Part shown: positions 28,528 through 37,763 of the stretch, in pieces
How the letters are laid out: each line of letters begins with the position of its first letter
Position numbering within the stretch: position 1 is the stretch's first letter
Assembly (NCBI RefSeq): GCF_000384135.1
Contig: NZ_KB913028.1
Location: forward strand, 771,351-835,350
Direction: 5' to 3'
Length of the DNA stretch: 64,000 nt
Origin: Succinispira mobilis DSM 6222
GTDB lineage: Bacteria; Bacillota; Negativicutes; Acidaminococcales; Succinispiraceae
Program-made: the position numbers and the translations under genes
The notes under the pieces: model-generated
The model's database searches: none
Told to the model about the DNA's origin: nothing
Seen by the model: only the letters and a program-made list of their open reading frames with translations

Positions 28528-29485
28528 GCTGATAAAATCTAACTGTACCCAAGAACAGCAACCTTTTTTGATAGTGCACAAACTGGATTCAGAATCTAAA
28601 GTTTTGTCTAAAACTAAACAGCAAGATTTAAAGGAAGAAAAAGAGAGTAATAATCAAGTTGCTAAGGATACTGAAGTTAGTCTAGAGGCTTTAGCAAAGC
28701 AGATAAGTGATAAACAACAGCTTTTGGAAAAACTAGAACAGGATTTAACAGATAAAGCAAATTGTAGTGAGGCTGTGTTAGAAAATGCACGGCGAGAAGC
28801 TGAAGAATTAATAGTTCAAGCTAAACTACAAGCTGGGGAGATTTTACTAGAAGCCAGAAAACAAAGCGACCAAATTGTCAAAGAATTTGAAGAGCAAGGG
28901 TTAGAGCAGGGAAAACTAACTGGCTATCAAGAAGGTTTTCAGCAAGGATTTGCCGAGGGGAAAGCCGAAGCACAACAAGAAGGCTTTAAACTAGGTTTAG
29001 AAGAAGGGCAGGCGCAAGGATTTATTGAAATTCAGACGCAAATGCAGACTACTTTGCTAGAAGCAGAAAACAAGGCGAAACAATTAGTAGCAGATGCTCA
29101 GACAGAAGCAGAGCAGACTATTACTGGCTGTGCCGATAAAGTTCAGACAACTATTTGGTTAGTGGCAGAGAAAATTTTGCATAAACAATTAACTTTAAAA
29201 CCTGAATATGTTTTGGCCATAGTAAAGGCAGCCTTGGAAAAAGTTAGTAGCCAAGCGATGATAAAAATTTCGGTGGCACCGGTTAATAAAGAGTTAGTAG
29301 CGCAGCAAGTGCCGCAGTTAAAGCAATTATTTGAAGCGAACACTACCATGGAAGTTTTTGCTGATGAAAGCTTGAACAAGGCAGATGTTTTGATAGAAAC
29401 TAATAATGGATTGGTAGATGCGAGGTTGGAAACACAAATGTCTCTTTTGAAAATGTGTGTTGAGGAGATTTTTACAAATGTTTGA
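28520..29485 (+). CDS. fliH: Flagellar export apparatus protein FliH
   Basis: Peripheral-stalk regulator that holds the export ATPase FliI and links it to the C-ring. It starts at TTG behind AAAGGAGA within fliG. The 321-residue protein is strongly helical with a long coiled coil and glycine-spaced repeats ([20 protein letters not shown], then [14 protein letters not shown]), the GxxxG pattern typical of FliH. The C-terminal third resembles the globular V-ATPase E-subunit-like domain. Identification rests on architecture and position. Confidence 0.9.
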   Translation: MRKLIKSNCTQEQQPFLIVHKLDSESKVLSKTKQQDLKEEKESNNQVAKDTEVSLEALAKQISDKQQLLEKLEQDLTDKANCSEAVLENARREAEELIVQAKLQAGEILLEARKQSDQIVKEFEEQGLEQGKLTGYQEGFQQGFAEGKAEAQQEGFKLGLEEGQAQGFIEIQTQMQTTLLEAENKAKQLVADAQTEAEQTITGCADKVQTTIWLVAEKILHKQLTLKPEYVLAIVKAALEKVSSQAMIKISVAPVNKELVAQQVPQLKQLFEANTTMEVFADESLNKADVLIETNNGLVDARLETQMSLLKMCVEEIFTNV

Positions 29486-30785
29486 TGTGGACGCTTTGCA
29501 AGAAAAACTAAAACAATGTAATACAATTTTACTAAAGGGTAAAGTAACACAAGTAATTGGCTTGGTAATCGAATCTATTGGTCCAACGGTTATTTTGGGT
29601 GAATTGTGTTATATCAAAAGTCGCGAACAAAATATCATTAAAGCGGAAGTTGTAGGCTTTAAAGAAGGCAAAGTTTTGTTAATGCCATTAGGGGTTTTAG
29701 CTGGAATAGGACCAGGCTGTGAAGTTATTGCTTCCGAACAAACCTTATCGGTTAAAGTTGGCGAAAGTTTATTAGGCAGAATACTAGATGGTTTAGGAAA
29801 TCCGATGGATGGTTTAGGTCCGCTTAATGAATCATTAAGTTATCCTTTAGAAAATATGCCCCCACCGCCTCTTACTAGAGCTAGAATTCGCGATAAACTT
29901 TCCGTAGGCGTAAGAGCTATTGATGGCTTGCTAACTTTTGGTTCAGGACAAAGGATAGGAATTATGGCTGGTAGTGGAGTAGGGAAAAGTACCTTACTTG
30001 GCATGATTGCTCGCAATACGGAGGCAGATATTAACGTCATTGCGCTAATTGGTGAGCGTGGTCGAGAAGTTCGGGAGTTTATTGAACGAGATTTAGGTGA
30101 AGAAGGGCTAAAAAGATCTGTAGTAGTAGTAGCAACTTCAGACCAACCAGCCTTAGTTCGTTTAAAAGGCGCACTTACGGCTACAGCAATTGCTGAATAT
30201 TTTCGCGATCAAGGCAAACGAGTGGTATTGATGATGGACTCAGTTACACGTTTTGCTATGGCACAACGTGAAGTTGGCTTAACTGTAGGCGAACCGCCAG
30301 CAACTAGAGGATATACACCTTCTGTTTTTGCAATGCTACCTAAGTTACTAGAACGCACAGGTCCTAGCGACGTAGGCAGTATTACTGGTATTTACACGGT
30401 GCTAGTTGAAGGTGATGATATGAATGAGCCAATTGCGGATACAGTGCGGGGGATTCTTGATGGACACATTGTTTTATCGAGACATATCGCAGCGCAAAAC
30501 CATTATCCAGCGATTGACATTTTAGCCAGCGTAAGTCGGGTAATGTTAGAAATTGTTGAAAAAAATCATTGGGATGCAGCTCAACAGTTGCGAAAAGTAT
30601 TGGCGACTTATAAAGAAGCAGAAGACTTGATTAATATTGGTGCCTATGTAAATGGTAGTAATGCAAATATTGATATGGCCATTGCCAAAATTGAAAGTGC
30701 TAGAAAATTTTTGCAACAAGGCGTCTATGAAGTAGATAATTTTGACAGCACAATTACTCAACTATGTGCAGGATTTGCAAAGTAG
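29478..30785 (+). CDS. fliI: Flagellum-specific export ATPase FliI
   Basis: F1-beta-like ATPase that energises flagellar protein export. The ATG at 29478 follows GAGGAG by 10 bases; an upstream TTG at 29457 lacks a site. Walker A GSGVGKST lies near residues 164-171, followed by [15 protein letters not shown], and Walker [41 protein letters not shown] is specific to the flagellar/type III branch. 435 residues. It overlaps fliH by 8 bases. Confidence 0.97.
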   Translation: MFDVDALQEKLKQCNTILLKGKVTQVIGLVIESIGPTVILGELCYIKSREQNIIKAEVVGFKEGKVLLMPLGVLAGIGPGCEVIASEQTLSVKVGESLLGRILDGLGNPMDGLGPLNESLSYPLENMPPPPLTRARIRDKLSVGVRAIDGLLTFGSGQRIGIMAGSGVGKSTLLGMIARNTEADINVIALIGERGREVREFIERDLGEEGLKRSVVVVATSDQPALVRLKGALTATAIAEYFRDQGKRVVLMMDSVTRFAMAQREVGLTVGEPPATRGYTPSVFAMLPKLLERTGPSDVGSITGIYTVLVEGDDMNEPIADTVRGILDGHIVLSRHIAAQNHYPAIDILASVSRVMLEIVEKNHWDAAQQLRKVLATYKEAEDLINIGAYVNGSNANIDMAIAKIESARKFLQQGVYEVDNFDSTITQLCAGFAK

Positions 30786-30793
30786 GTTAGCTT

Positions 30794-31237
30794 ATGAAAA
30801 AATTTGTTTTTAAACTAGAAGCTTTACTAAAGATTCGCAAACGGCAGGAAGATCAAGCACAGACAGAACTAACAAAAGAACGACGAATTTTGCAACAAGA
30901 AAAAATAAAGTTATTTGATTTGCAAGATTTGCGGGTAAATGCGCAAGCAGAATTTGAAGAACAAAAAAGTAAATATAAAATTTATATTCAAGATTTACTA
31001 ATTTGGAATGAGTATCTTTCTCAAATTGATAAGCGTATTGAGCAGCAAACGGCCCTAATCAAAAATCAAGAGGATATCGTAAAAAAAGCGCTTAAAATAT
31101 TAGAAGAAGCTATAAAGAAGCGTAAAGTTGTAGAAATGCTAAAAGAAAAGCGGTTGCAACAATATAATTTAGAACTTATTGCGCAAGAACAGATTGTTCT
31201 AGATGAGTTATCACTATCGATATTTACTAGAGCTTAA
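30794..31237 (+). CDS. fliJ: Flagellar export chaperone FliJ
   Basis: Coiled-coil protein that acts as central stalk of the export ATPase. The 147 residues are almost wholly helical and charged, beginning FVFKLEALLKIRKRQEDQAQ, the typical FliJ opening. Sequence conservation in this family is low; position immediately after fliI gives most of the confidence. The following gene begins within a dozen bases. Confidence 0.88.
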   Translation: MKKFVFKLEALLKIRKRQEDQAQTELTKERRILQQEKIKLFDLQDLRVNAQAEFEEQKSKYKIYIQDLLIWNEYLSQIDKRIEQQTALIKNQEDIVKKALKILEEAIKKRKVVEMLKEKRLQQYNLELIAQEQIVLDELSLSIFTRA

Positions 31238-31249
31238 GTGGGGTGTACA

Positions 31250-31774
31250 ATGAAGATAGGTAATGTTACGCAGGTTTTAAATAGAATAAATGAAATAGAA
31301 GCAAAATTTAACTTTAGCTCGGAAAACGACGATAAATCTTTTGAAAAGACTTTGCAAAAAGAGTTGCAACCAACAAAAGCAACTCAGAATCATGATAATA
31401 AAAAAACTCAAGATGTAAAAGCAATTTTGCAGGAAACTGCCCAAAGATATGGTGTTGACCCAACATTAGTGGATAATTTAGCCAAAACGGAATCCAACTA
31501 CCAAACTGATGTTGTCTCAAGTGCAGGGGCTATTGGTGTGATGCAGTTAATGCCTGAAACTGCTCAAGAGTTGGGTGTGAAAAATGCTTATGACCCGCGC
31601 GAGAATATTGAAGGTGGCGTCAAGTACCTGAAAACGCTATTAAATAAATATAATAATACTGAACAGGCAATAGCAGCTTATAATGCGGGTATGGGTGCAG
31701 TAGATAAATATGGCGGAGTCCCGCCTTATGAAGAAACTAAAGAGTATGTTGCTAAAGTTTTAAATAAAAATTAG
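31250..31774 (+). CDS. Lytic transglycosylase (SLT domain) without signal peptide
   Basis: Peptidoglycan-cleaving enzyme that probably opens the wall for the flagellar rod. The ATG at 31250 is preferred over the in-frame GTG at 31238, which overlaps the site GGGGTG. The N-terminal about 55 residues are hydrophilic with no signal peptide. The SLT domain runs from about residue 65, with catalytic Glu81 in KTESNY, AGAIGVMQLMPETAQELGV and AIAAYNAGMGAVDKYGGVPP. 174 residues. Lack of a signal suggests export through the flagellar channel, as proposed for FlgJ-type enzymes; that is inference. Confidence 0.9.
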   Translation: MKIGNVTQVLNRINEIEAKFNFSSENDDKSFEKTLQKELQPTKATQNHDNKKTQDVKAILQETAQRYGVDPTLVDNLAKTESNYQTDVVSSAGAIGVMQLMPETAQELGVKNAYDPRENIEGGVKYLKTLLNKYNNTEQAIAAYNAGMGAVDKYGGVPPYEETKEYVAKVLNKN

Positions 31775-31805
31775 CGAGTAAAGCTTTGGGGAAGGATGTA
31801 TAAAT

Positions 31806-32594
31806 TTGCTTAATAAAATAAAAGAAATGTTTACCAGAAAAAAGGTAACAGCATCAGAAAACAAGCCGAATTCTGCTAAACAAGAAAATAAGCCTAATTT
31901 AAAGCAACGTGTTGCTGGCACCGGCTCAGCGTTCTTAAATTCAATGAAAAAAATTAGTATATACATCTTGTTATTGGCTGTTTTAGCTTTAGCAGCGACT
32001 TATGTATTATTAAAATATAAGTTGATAACACCTGAAGAGCTGGTGAAACTTACTAACATGCAAGATAATCCGAATGCTCAAATGGTAGTTGAAAAACTAG
32101 ATGAGCACTTTAAACCAGTTGTCGAAGAGACTAAAGAAGAACCAAAGCCAGAAGATAAAAAAGATAGTAAAACCGAATTGAAGCCAGAAACAGCTGTAGT
32201 TGTTAAACCAACTGATGCTAAAGCTAAAGACAGTATTGATATAGCTGAAAAAAATAAAAAAATAATAGCTGAATTAGAAAAACAAGAGCAGGAACGACTA
32301 TTAGAAGAGAAAAAGAGAATATCGAAGTTGGCGAGAATGTATGAAAGCCTGAAGCCCAAAGAGGCTGCAGATATTATAAATAAAATAGATGATAATACCG
32401 CGGTACAAATTCTTTTGAAAATGGAAGAAGAAACAGCCGCTAAAGTATTAGCTAACATGCCGTCCTTAAAAGCGGCAACCTTGTCTAAAGTTTTGATAAA
32501 GTATCGGGCAGAAAAACCGAAAACGATAACTTTACCAAACACTACTGATACTAATCAGCTAACAGCAAATGAACAAAATGCTGTTAGTAATTAG
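31806..32594 (+). CDS. MotE-like protein with MgtE-N-type domain (YlxF position)
   Basis: A 262-residue membrane protein starting at TTG behind GGGAAGGA. It has a lysine-rich N-terminal cytoplasmic part, one membrane segment (about residues 50-69), a charged coiled-coil linker (about 100-185) and a C-terminal domain with YESLKPKEAADIINKIDDNT and EETAAKVLANMPSLKAATLS. That helical repeat is the MgtE intracellular/FliG-like fold found in MotE, a chaperone for stator protein MotC in other bacteria, and in B. subtilis YlxF. Position before fliK matches YlxF. Exact function unknown here. Confidence 0.8.
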   Translation: MLNKIKEMFTRKKVTASENKPNSAKQENKPNLKQRVAGTGSAFLNSMKKISIYILLLAVLALAATYVLLKYKLITPEELVKLTNMQDNPNAQMVVEKLDEHFKPVVEETKEEPKPEDKKDSKTELKPETAVVVKPTDAKAKDSIDIAEKNKKIIAELEKQEQERLLEEKKRISKLARMYESLKPKEAADIINKIDDNTAVQILLKMEEETAAKVLANMPSLKAATLSKVLIKYRAEKPKTITLPNTTDTNQLTANEQNAVSN

Positions 32595-32621
32595 ATATAT
32601 TAAGAAAAAGGAGGTGAGTAA

Positions 32622-34232
32622 ATGAGTGAAGCTTTAAATTTATTGGCGAAAAATACCCCAAAAACAGCTCCTGATAACTTCAAGTTAGAAAGTCGCAAAA
32701 CTAATCGCGAGAGTAATTTTAGCTTAAAGAAAAACGAAAACACTTTTAGCAAGGTTTTATCAAGTAAATCCCAAAAAATTTCTGAATCAGAAGCTCTTCC
32801 AGAAGTTGATAATAGCAAAGCTTTAGAGCAACTTAATTTTTTGGCTAATTTAAATATGCATAAACAAGTTAGCGAAGACACTTCTACATCAGAACAGAAT
32901 TTTGATGAGGAGAAAGCAGAATTACTAGCAACGTTTGCTGATATTGTGTTAGTTAAACCAGAAAAAATAGAAATTGCTCCGACGGAATCAATGCTAGCTA
33001 TTCCGGGCGCACAGATGCCTAGTGTGAATAATCTGATGGCTGATGAAGTTGTGGATAATACTAAAGCCCTGCCAGAAAATTTGCCAATTAGCGTTATTAG
33101 CAGTGTAATTAGTGAAGATTTGCTACAAGAAATTGCACCAAAGGCAGTGCCCGCGAAGCAGGCAGTAGAGTCAACAGAAAACATGATTACGGTCGAACAG
33201 CGTTTAAACCTTGAAAAAACAATTACGACTGAAACTAGCAAACCTGAAACAACTGTAAATGATTTAAAGTTAGATACAGGTGTTGATTCTGTTGAAAAAA
33301 CGAAAAACGGTTCTGGAATTACGAAGCTAGACGCTTCTATAGAAGATCCGGATACTGCTAAGTTAGACACAACAATCGTAAAGCCTAACTTGACCAAGGT
33401 TCCAAATCTAGCAGAAACCACAAAGGCAGACCTTGATAGCACCCAGAAATTGGAACAGGTGATTTTAAACAAGTTGGATACTACTACAAAACTTGCAATA
33501 AAGCCACCCGTAGATGCCAGTTTGCTACAACAAAAAATAATTTTAGAACAACAACCTGCAGAGTTTAAAGTGGCAGAATCCGAGACGGAATTGCCGCAAA
33601 CAACTGCCGCACCAGTAGTTGAGACTTTAGCAATTGGGGCACAAACAGCTAATAACAATACCGGTTCTAATTTGGATTTTGCTCAAAGTAGTGTCGGTGG
33701 TACTATGGAAAAAAACACAGAAATTAGCAGTGCTACAAGCGATTTTAAAACTAGTCTAGAAACAGCACTTCCTAACAGTTCAGTAGAACTTACAGAAGAT
33801 AAACTACGAACAGCAAGGCAGTTGGTAGAAAACGTACGTCTATTACAAAAAGCTGGAAACACAGAGATGATGATTAGGTTAAAACCAGAGCATTTAGGTG
33901 AAATGGTTTTAAAAATCAGTATTGTAAATGGTAGTGTTAATGCGAATTTCCATACTAACAACGCAGAAGCTCGGGGAATTCTAGAAGCCGCAATGCCACA
34001 ACTGCGACAAGAATTAAGTCATAGTGGTTTTAAGGTGCATGATGTAGGTGTATATGCAGGTTTAGGTGAGTTTATGTCTAAAAAAGATGGACAAGATTCT
34101 TTAGCTTATAACCAAAAACAAAAACCAACTAACTTACAAAAAATCAATAATTCCAAACTAACCGAAACAGAGTTGCAGCAGTTGCAAGAACAAGGATTGA
34201 CCGTTAATGAAGGGATTGACTATAAAATATAA
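32622..34232 (+). CDS. fliK: Flagellar hook-length control protein FliK
   Basis: Secreted molecular ruler that measures hook length and switches export specificity through FlhB. The first about 370 of 536 residues are low-complexity, rich in Thr, Lys, Glu and Ala, as expected for the ruler. The C-terminal flg_hook domain is clear (MMIRLKPEHLGEMVLKISIV, then LEAAMPQLRQELSHSGFKV). A very strong AAGGAGGTGA site precedes the ATG. Composition of the ruler also produces a long open frame on the opposite strand. Confidence 0.93.
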   Translation: MSEALNLLAKNTPKTAPDNFKLESRKTNRESNFSLKKNENTFSKVLSSKSQKISESEALPEVDNSKALEQLNFLANLNMHKQVSEDTSTSEQNFDEEKAELLATFADIVLVKPEKIEIAPTESMLAIPGAQMPSVNNLMADEVVDNTKALPENLPISVISSVISEDLLQEIAPKAVPAKQAVESTENMITVEQRLNLEKTITTETSKPETTVNDLKLDTGVDSVEKTKNGSGITKLDASIEDPDTAKLDTTIVKPNLTKVPNLAETTKADLDSTQKLEQVILNKLDTTTKLAIKPPVDASLLQQKIILEQQPAEFKVAESETELPQTTAAPVVETLAIGAQTANNNTGSNLDFAQSSVGGTMEKNTEISSATSDFKTSLETALPNSSVELTEDKLRTARQLVENVRLLQKAGNTEMMIRLKPEHLGEMVLKISIVNGSVNANFHTNNAEARGILEAAMPQLRQELSHSGFKVHDVGVYAGLGEFMSKKDGQDSLAYNQKQKPTNLQKINNSKLTETELQQLQEQGLTVNEGIDYKI

Positions 34233-34245
34233 TGAGGTGTAAAAG

Positions 34246-34674
34246 ATGGCAGTAACAAGTGTAGATAATAATTTAACCACGTATGAAAACAAAGTTACTG
34301 GAAAAACCAATACTGGCAGTACCATGGGGAAAGATCAGTTTTTAAAATTACTAGTAACGCAATTGCGCTATCAAGATCCAACTAATCCGATGGAAGACAA
34401 AGAGTTTGTTGCGCAAATGGCACAATTTTCTTCCTTAGAACAAATGCAAAACTTAAATAGTTCAATGCAGTTAAATCAAGCAATGTCCGTAATTGATAAA
34501 AAAATTACTTGGCAAGAGTCAGATGGGAACTACTATGCTGGGGTTGTAAGTTCTGTAAGAATGAAAGATAATAAACCATATTTAATGATTGATGATGTAG
34601 CGATTGATATGGAAAAAGTTGTGAAAATTGAACCGAAACCGGCAACAGCTACAGAAAACACAACGACTGATTAG
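34246..34674 (+). CDS. flgD: Flagellar hook assembly protein FlgD
   Basis: Cap that promotes polymerisation of hook protein. The N-terminal signature GKDQFLKLLVTQLRYQDPTN and PMEDKEFVAQMAQFSSLEQM is diagnostic. The 142-residue form is short and lacks the large C-terminal Fn3/FlgD-Ig part, as is common in Firmicutes. It lies 13 bases after fliK. Confidence 0.95.
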   Translation: MAVTSVDNNLTTYENKVTGKTNTGSTMGKDQFLKLLVTQLRYQDPTNPMEDKEFVAQMAQFSSLEQMQNLNSSMQLNQAMSVIDKKITWQESDGNYYAGVVSSVRMKDNKPYLMIDDVAIDMEKVVKIEPKPATATENTTTD

Positions 34675-34686
34675 TGTGATACAATA

Positions 34687-35076
34687 ATGAACGATTTAAA
34701 ATTAAACATTCTTTGTTCTCAAGTTGCTACAGTTGCTAATAAACAGAGTAATAACCAAAATACAAAAGCAACTTCTGTAGCTAAAGAACAAGTATTTAGT
34801 GAAGTTTTAAAAAATCAAATCCAGCAAGTTAAATTTTCCAATCATGCTACACAAAGAATGAATTACCGGAATATCAAGTTAGACGCAGCGCAAAATTTGC
34901 GGTTAGAAGAAGCGGTGTCAAAAGCAGCAGATAAGGGTCTGAAAGACAGCTTAATTTTGTTAGACAATAATGCTTTTATCGTAAATATCCCCAATAAGAC
35001 AGTGGTGACGGTAGTAGATCAAACTAATCTAAAAGATAACGTATTTACTAATATTGATGGCGCAGTTATTATCTAG
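34687..35076 (+). CDS. Flagellar operon protein, TIGR02530 family
   Basis: A 129-residue protein of the uncharacterised family found between flgD and flgE in many Firmicutes. Conserved parts are VKFSNHATQRMNYRNIKLD in the middle and LLDNNAFIVNIPNKTVVTVVD near the C-terminus, ending in a hydrophobic NIDGAVII. No signal peptide or membrane segment. Role unknown; position suggests hook assembly. Confidence 0.85.
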   Translation: MNDLKLNILCSQVATVANKQSNNQNTKATSVAKEQVFSEVLKNQIQQVKFSNHATQRMNYRNIKLDAAQNLRLEEAVSKAADKGLKDSLILLDNNAFIVNIPNKTVVTVVDQTNLKDNVFTNIDGAVII

Positions 35077-35163
35077 GCTGGACCTAATTAGGAAGCTTAA
35101 ACTATTGAACGACAGAGATAGTTGCATAACTGCAAACCACATAAATTTTGGAGGTAATAAATT

Positions 35164-36795
35164 ATGATGAGCTCACTTTTCTCGGCGGTGTCGGGGATGA
35201 AAAACCATCAAACACGGATGGACGTAATTGGTAATAACATTGCCAATGTTAATACATATGGATTTAAAGCAGGGCGGGTAACTTTTCAAGACCAGTTAAG
35301 TCAAACCTTGCAAGGGGCTTCAATGCCGCAAAATAATGGTCGTGGCGGAACAAACCCAATGCAAAAAGGTCTGGGTGTGGGTATTGCCAGTATTGATACC
35401 TTGTTTACGGACGGTAGTTACCAATCAACTGGTAAAGCCACAGATTTATCTATTCAAGGCGATGGCTTTTTTATCTTGAGTGATGGGGCCACGCAATACT
35501 ATACGCGTGCTGGTAACTTTGACTTTGATACTGATGGCAACTATGTAGTGCCAGGTACAGGTCTTAAAGTAATGGGCTGGATGGCTGATGCTAATGGGGC
35601 GATTGCCTTAGCTTCAGAACCAGCTGCATTGAAGGTTCCGGTAGGTAAAATTACACCAGCACAAATTTCCACGAATATTGTGCATGCCAAGAATCTTTCG
35701 GCAGATTCTAAACCGGGAGCAACTAATTCAGCGAGCATTGATATTTATGATTCGCAAGGGATTGCCCATAAAGCAAAAACTACTTATAGCAAATTAAGTG
35801 ATAACACCTGGCTGTCTTATACAGCAGTTTCAGATATTATGACAGATGCTGCACATGCGCCAACTGGTACTATGCAATTGATAACTTTTAATAGTGATGG
35901 TACATTGCAAAGCACAAAAACTGTTTTAGATGCAAGTATAACTGGTGCGGTAAATGCTACAATACCAGTAGATGCAGCTTTGGATACTGAAGTATATGGT
36001 TCAGCTGTGGCCATGGTTAATGGCATTCCTACAACTATTGGGATAAAAATGAAAAAAACAGCTATGGCAGATCCAGGGGATCCATTAGCTGTACCACCAG
36101 TTCCGCCTACCACGCCTAAATGGCAGATTGATTATACGGTAAATGGTAAGGCTGCGGCAGGTGGAGAAATAGAAGAAGGCAATGCGTTTCCAGCAGTTAC
36201 GATTTCAGGAACTCCGCCTACTACAGTTACACTAACTGGTAATCTTAATGCAGGAGCCGCTGGATCAATAGCCTCAGTTGTTCCAACTTATTCTGTTAGT
36301 GCTAACTTAGATCCAATTAAATTTACCCCGCTTGGAGGGGTTCAAGCACCAATGAGTATCACTATCGATTTAAGCACGGTAAGTCAATTTGGTGGCGATA
36401 CTTCTTTACAAGCCACAGACCAAGATGGTAACGCCGCTGGTTCCTTAAATGGAGTATCTATTGATACCAATGGGATGATAATTGGTAAGTTTACTAATGG
36501 AAAATCAGAAATTTTAGGACGAGTAGCTTTGGCAAACTTCAACAATCCTGCTGGGTTAGAAAAGGCTGGAACTAGCCTTTATGCTCGCTCTAACAACTCT
36601 GGAACACCACAAATTAATGGTGCTGGAATTGGTGGCTTAGGCATGTTGAATGCTAGCAATTTAGAAATGTCCAACGTAGATTTATCAGAAGAATTCAGTA
36701 ATATGATTATTACGCAACGTGGTTTCCAATCTAATGCGCGGGTAATCACAACCTCTGATGAAATGTTGCAAGAATTGACCAACTTAAAACGTTAA
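35164..36795 (+). CDS. flgE: Flagellar hook protein FlgE
   Basis: Main hook subunit, exported and assembled under the FlgD cap. The N-terminal rod/hook motif (MDVIGNNIANVNTYGFKAGR) and the C-terminal helix (VDLSEEFSNMIITQRGFQSN, then ARVITTSDEMLQELTNLKR) are conserved. The central region (about residues 200-420) is the variable exposed domain and contains a proline-rich insert near residue 310 (PPVPPTTP). 543 residues, longer than the B. subtilis hook protein but within the range of others. Start could be the first or second ATG of a tandem pair behind GGAGG. Confidence 0.95.
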   Translation: MMSSLFSAVSGMKNHQTRMDVIGNNIANVNTYGFKAGRVTFQDQLSQTLQGASMPQNNGRGGTNPMQKGLGVGIASIDTLFTDGSYQSTGKATDLSIQGDGFFILSDGATQYYTRAGNFDFDTDGNYVVPGTGLKVMGWMADANGAIALASEPAALKVPVGKITPAQISTNIVHAKNLSADSKPGATNSASIDIYDSQGIAHKAKTTYSKLSDNTWLSYTAVSDIMTDAAHAPTGTMQLITFNSDGTLQSTKTVLDASITGAVNATIPVDAALDTEVYGSAVAMVNGIPTTIGIKMKKTAMADPGDPLAVPPVPPTTPKWQIDYTVNGKAAAGGEIEEGNAFPAVTISGTPPTTVTLTGNLNAGAAGSIASVVPTYSVSANLDPIKFTPLGGVQAPMSITIDLSTVSQFGGDTSLQATDQDGNAAGSLNGVSIDTNGMIIGKFTNGKSEILGRVALANFNNPAGLEKAGTSLYARSNNSGTPQINGAGIGGLGMLNASNLEMSNVDLSEEFSNMIITQRGFQSNARVITTSDEMLQELTNLKR

Positions 36796-36809
36796 TTAAA
36801 GCTTATAGT

Positions 36810-36838
36810 CTAAAGGTGGGCGTTGTGCTCACCTTTAG
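36810..36838 (+). terminator. Hairpin after flgE
   Basis: A 12-bp stem with one G-U pair (36810-36821 with 36827-36838) and a 5-base loop, 15 bases after the flgE stop. No T run follows, so it is more likely an mRNA-stabilising or processing hairpin than a strong terminator. Confidence 0.5.
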
Positions 36839-36850
36839 CTTAAAGAAAAT

Positions 36851-36904
36851 AAAATTATTTTACTTATAGATGGTAGCTTAACTACTTATAAGTAAAATAA
36901 TTTT
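36851..36904 (+). promoter_or_regulatory. Perfect 18-bp AT-rich inverted repeat between flgE and flbD
   Basis: Arms 36851-36868 and 36887-36904 are exact reverse complements, with an 18-base loop that can pair a little further. The right arm ends in TTTT and is immediately followed by the flbD ribosome binding site (GAAAGGAG). It may attenuate transcription, mark an mRNA processing site, or bind a dimeric protein. Confidence 0.8.
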
Positions 36905-36920
36905 AGAAAGGAGTGGTAGA

Positions 36921-37118
36921 ATGATTAAATTAACTAAATTTCAATCCAAAGGAGTGGAATTTATTTTAAATGCCGAACTAATCGAGACAATCGAGGAGAC
37001 TCCAGATACAGTTATTACTTTAGTTAATGGTAAAAAAATCATCGTGGAAGAGAATATGCGTGAAATTGTCGCGCGCACCATGGAATATAAGAGAGCCTTA
37101 GGACGTTTTGTCAGATAG
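36921..37118 (+). CDS. FlbD/SwrD family flagellar protein
   Basis: A 65-residue cytoplasmic protein with the family pattern MIKLTKFQSKGVEFILNAEL and IETIEETPDTVITLVNGKKI. In B. subtilis the homologue at the same place (SwrD/YlzI, between flgE and fliL) raises flagellar motor power. AAAGGAG precedes the ATG. In many Clostridia motA and motB follow this gene; here fliL follows directly. This is not the unrelated Caulobacter regulator that shares the name FlbD. Confidence 0.9.
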   Translation: MIKLTKFQSKGVEFILNAELIETIEETPDTVITLVNGKKIIVEENMREIVARTMEYKRALGRFVR

Positions 37119-37134
37119 CAGTGAATAATTTTCA

Positions 37135-37164
37135 TTGAAGTTAGTAAGTAAAATTTGTTATAAT
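37135..37164 (+). promoter_or_regulatory. Internal promoter upstream of fliL
   Basis: TTGAAG at 37135-37140, an 18-base spacer and TATAAT at 37159-37164 preceded by TG (extended -10). The fliL start is 60 bases downstream. This looks like a housekeeping-type promoter that can drive fliL and the genes after it independently of flgB. Confidence 0.65.
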
Positions 37165-37223
37165 GAAGTGAAGAACTATTTTTAATTTAATAAATAAAAT
37201 ATTCGGATTGGGTGGTGTTGTAA

Positions 37224-37730
37224 ATGGCAGATACTCCGGAAAATGAAATAGTAGAACAACCAGCTAAAAGTAATAAAAAATCAATGATTTTAATAGTAGT
37301 AGCAATTGTAGTTGGAGTCTTCATAGCGGCAGGGATGTCATATTTCGTAGCGATGCATTTTTTAGCTAATAGCCCTAAACAGTCAGAATCAACTGTGCGG
37401 CGCGTAAATGATGCACCAGGAACTTTTGTGAAAATTGGGGACCCCAAAGAAGGAATTATTGTAAATATTGGCGGACTAAATAGCGGAAGATATTTAAAAA
37501 TTAACATGACAGTGGAGATTGAGCCAGCGAAAGAGAAAAGTAAAACTGCCGATCCGCAAGAAATAAGAATTCAAGATACTGTAGTTCAGTTTTTAAGAGC
37601 GAGAAAAATAGAAGAGTTTGATCCGACAAAACAAGATCAATTAAAAGCTGAGGTTAAAAAAGCTGTAGAAGCCGTAATTGGCGTAAATAAAGTTTATGAT
37701 GTCTATATAACCAATTTCGTTTTACAATAA
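37224..37730 (+). CDS. fliL: Flagellar basal body-associated protein FliL
   Basis: Single-pass membrane protein that surrounds and supports the stator. It has a short cytoplasmic N-terminus, one membrane segment (about residues 20-42) and an extracytoplasmic stomatin-like domain with VNIGGLNSGRYLKINMTVEI and IRIQDTVVQFLRARKIEEFD. The C-terminus ends VYDVYITNFVLQ, typical of FliL. 168 residues. Start at ATG behind GGGTGG. Confidence 0.93.
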   Translation: MADTPENEIVEQPAKSNKKSMILIVVAIVVGVFIAAGMSYFVAMHFLANSPKQSESTVRRVNDAPGTFVKIGDPKEGIIVNIGGLNSGRYLKINMTVEIEPAKEKSKTADPQEIRIQDTVVQFLRARKIEEFDPTKQDQLKAEVKKAVEAVIGVNKVYDVYITNFVLQ

Positions 37731-37763
37731 AATTCTGATAAAACCAAGTCAGGAGGGGATTTA

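Noticed and set aside
29132-29139. GCCGATAA, the sigma-28 -10 consensus, inside fliH
   Set aside because: No TAAA-type -35 at 14-16 bases upstream; lies within coding sequence.
32600-33658. A 352-codon open frame on the minus strand opposite fliK
   Set aside because: It mirrors the low-complexity ruler of FliK, is rich in Ser/Val/Phe, matches no family and has no promoter. FliK on the plus strand is well supported.
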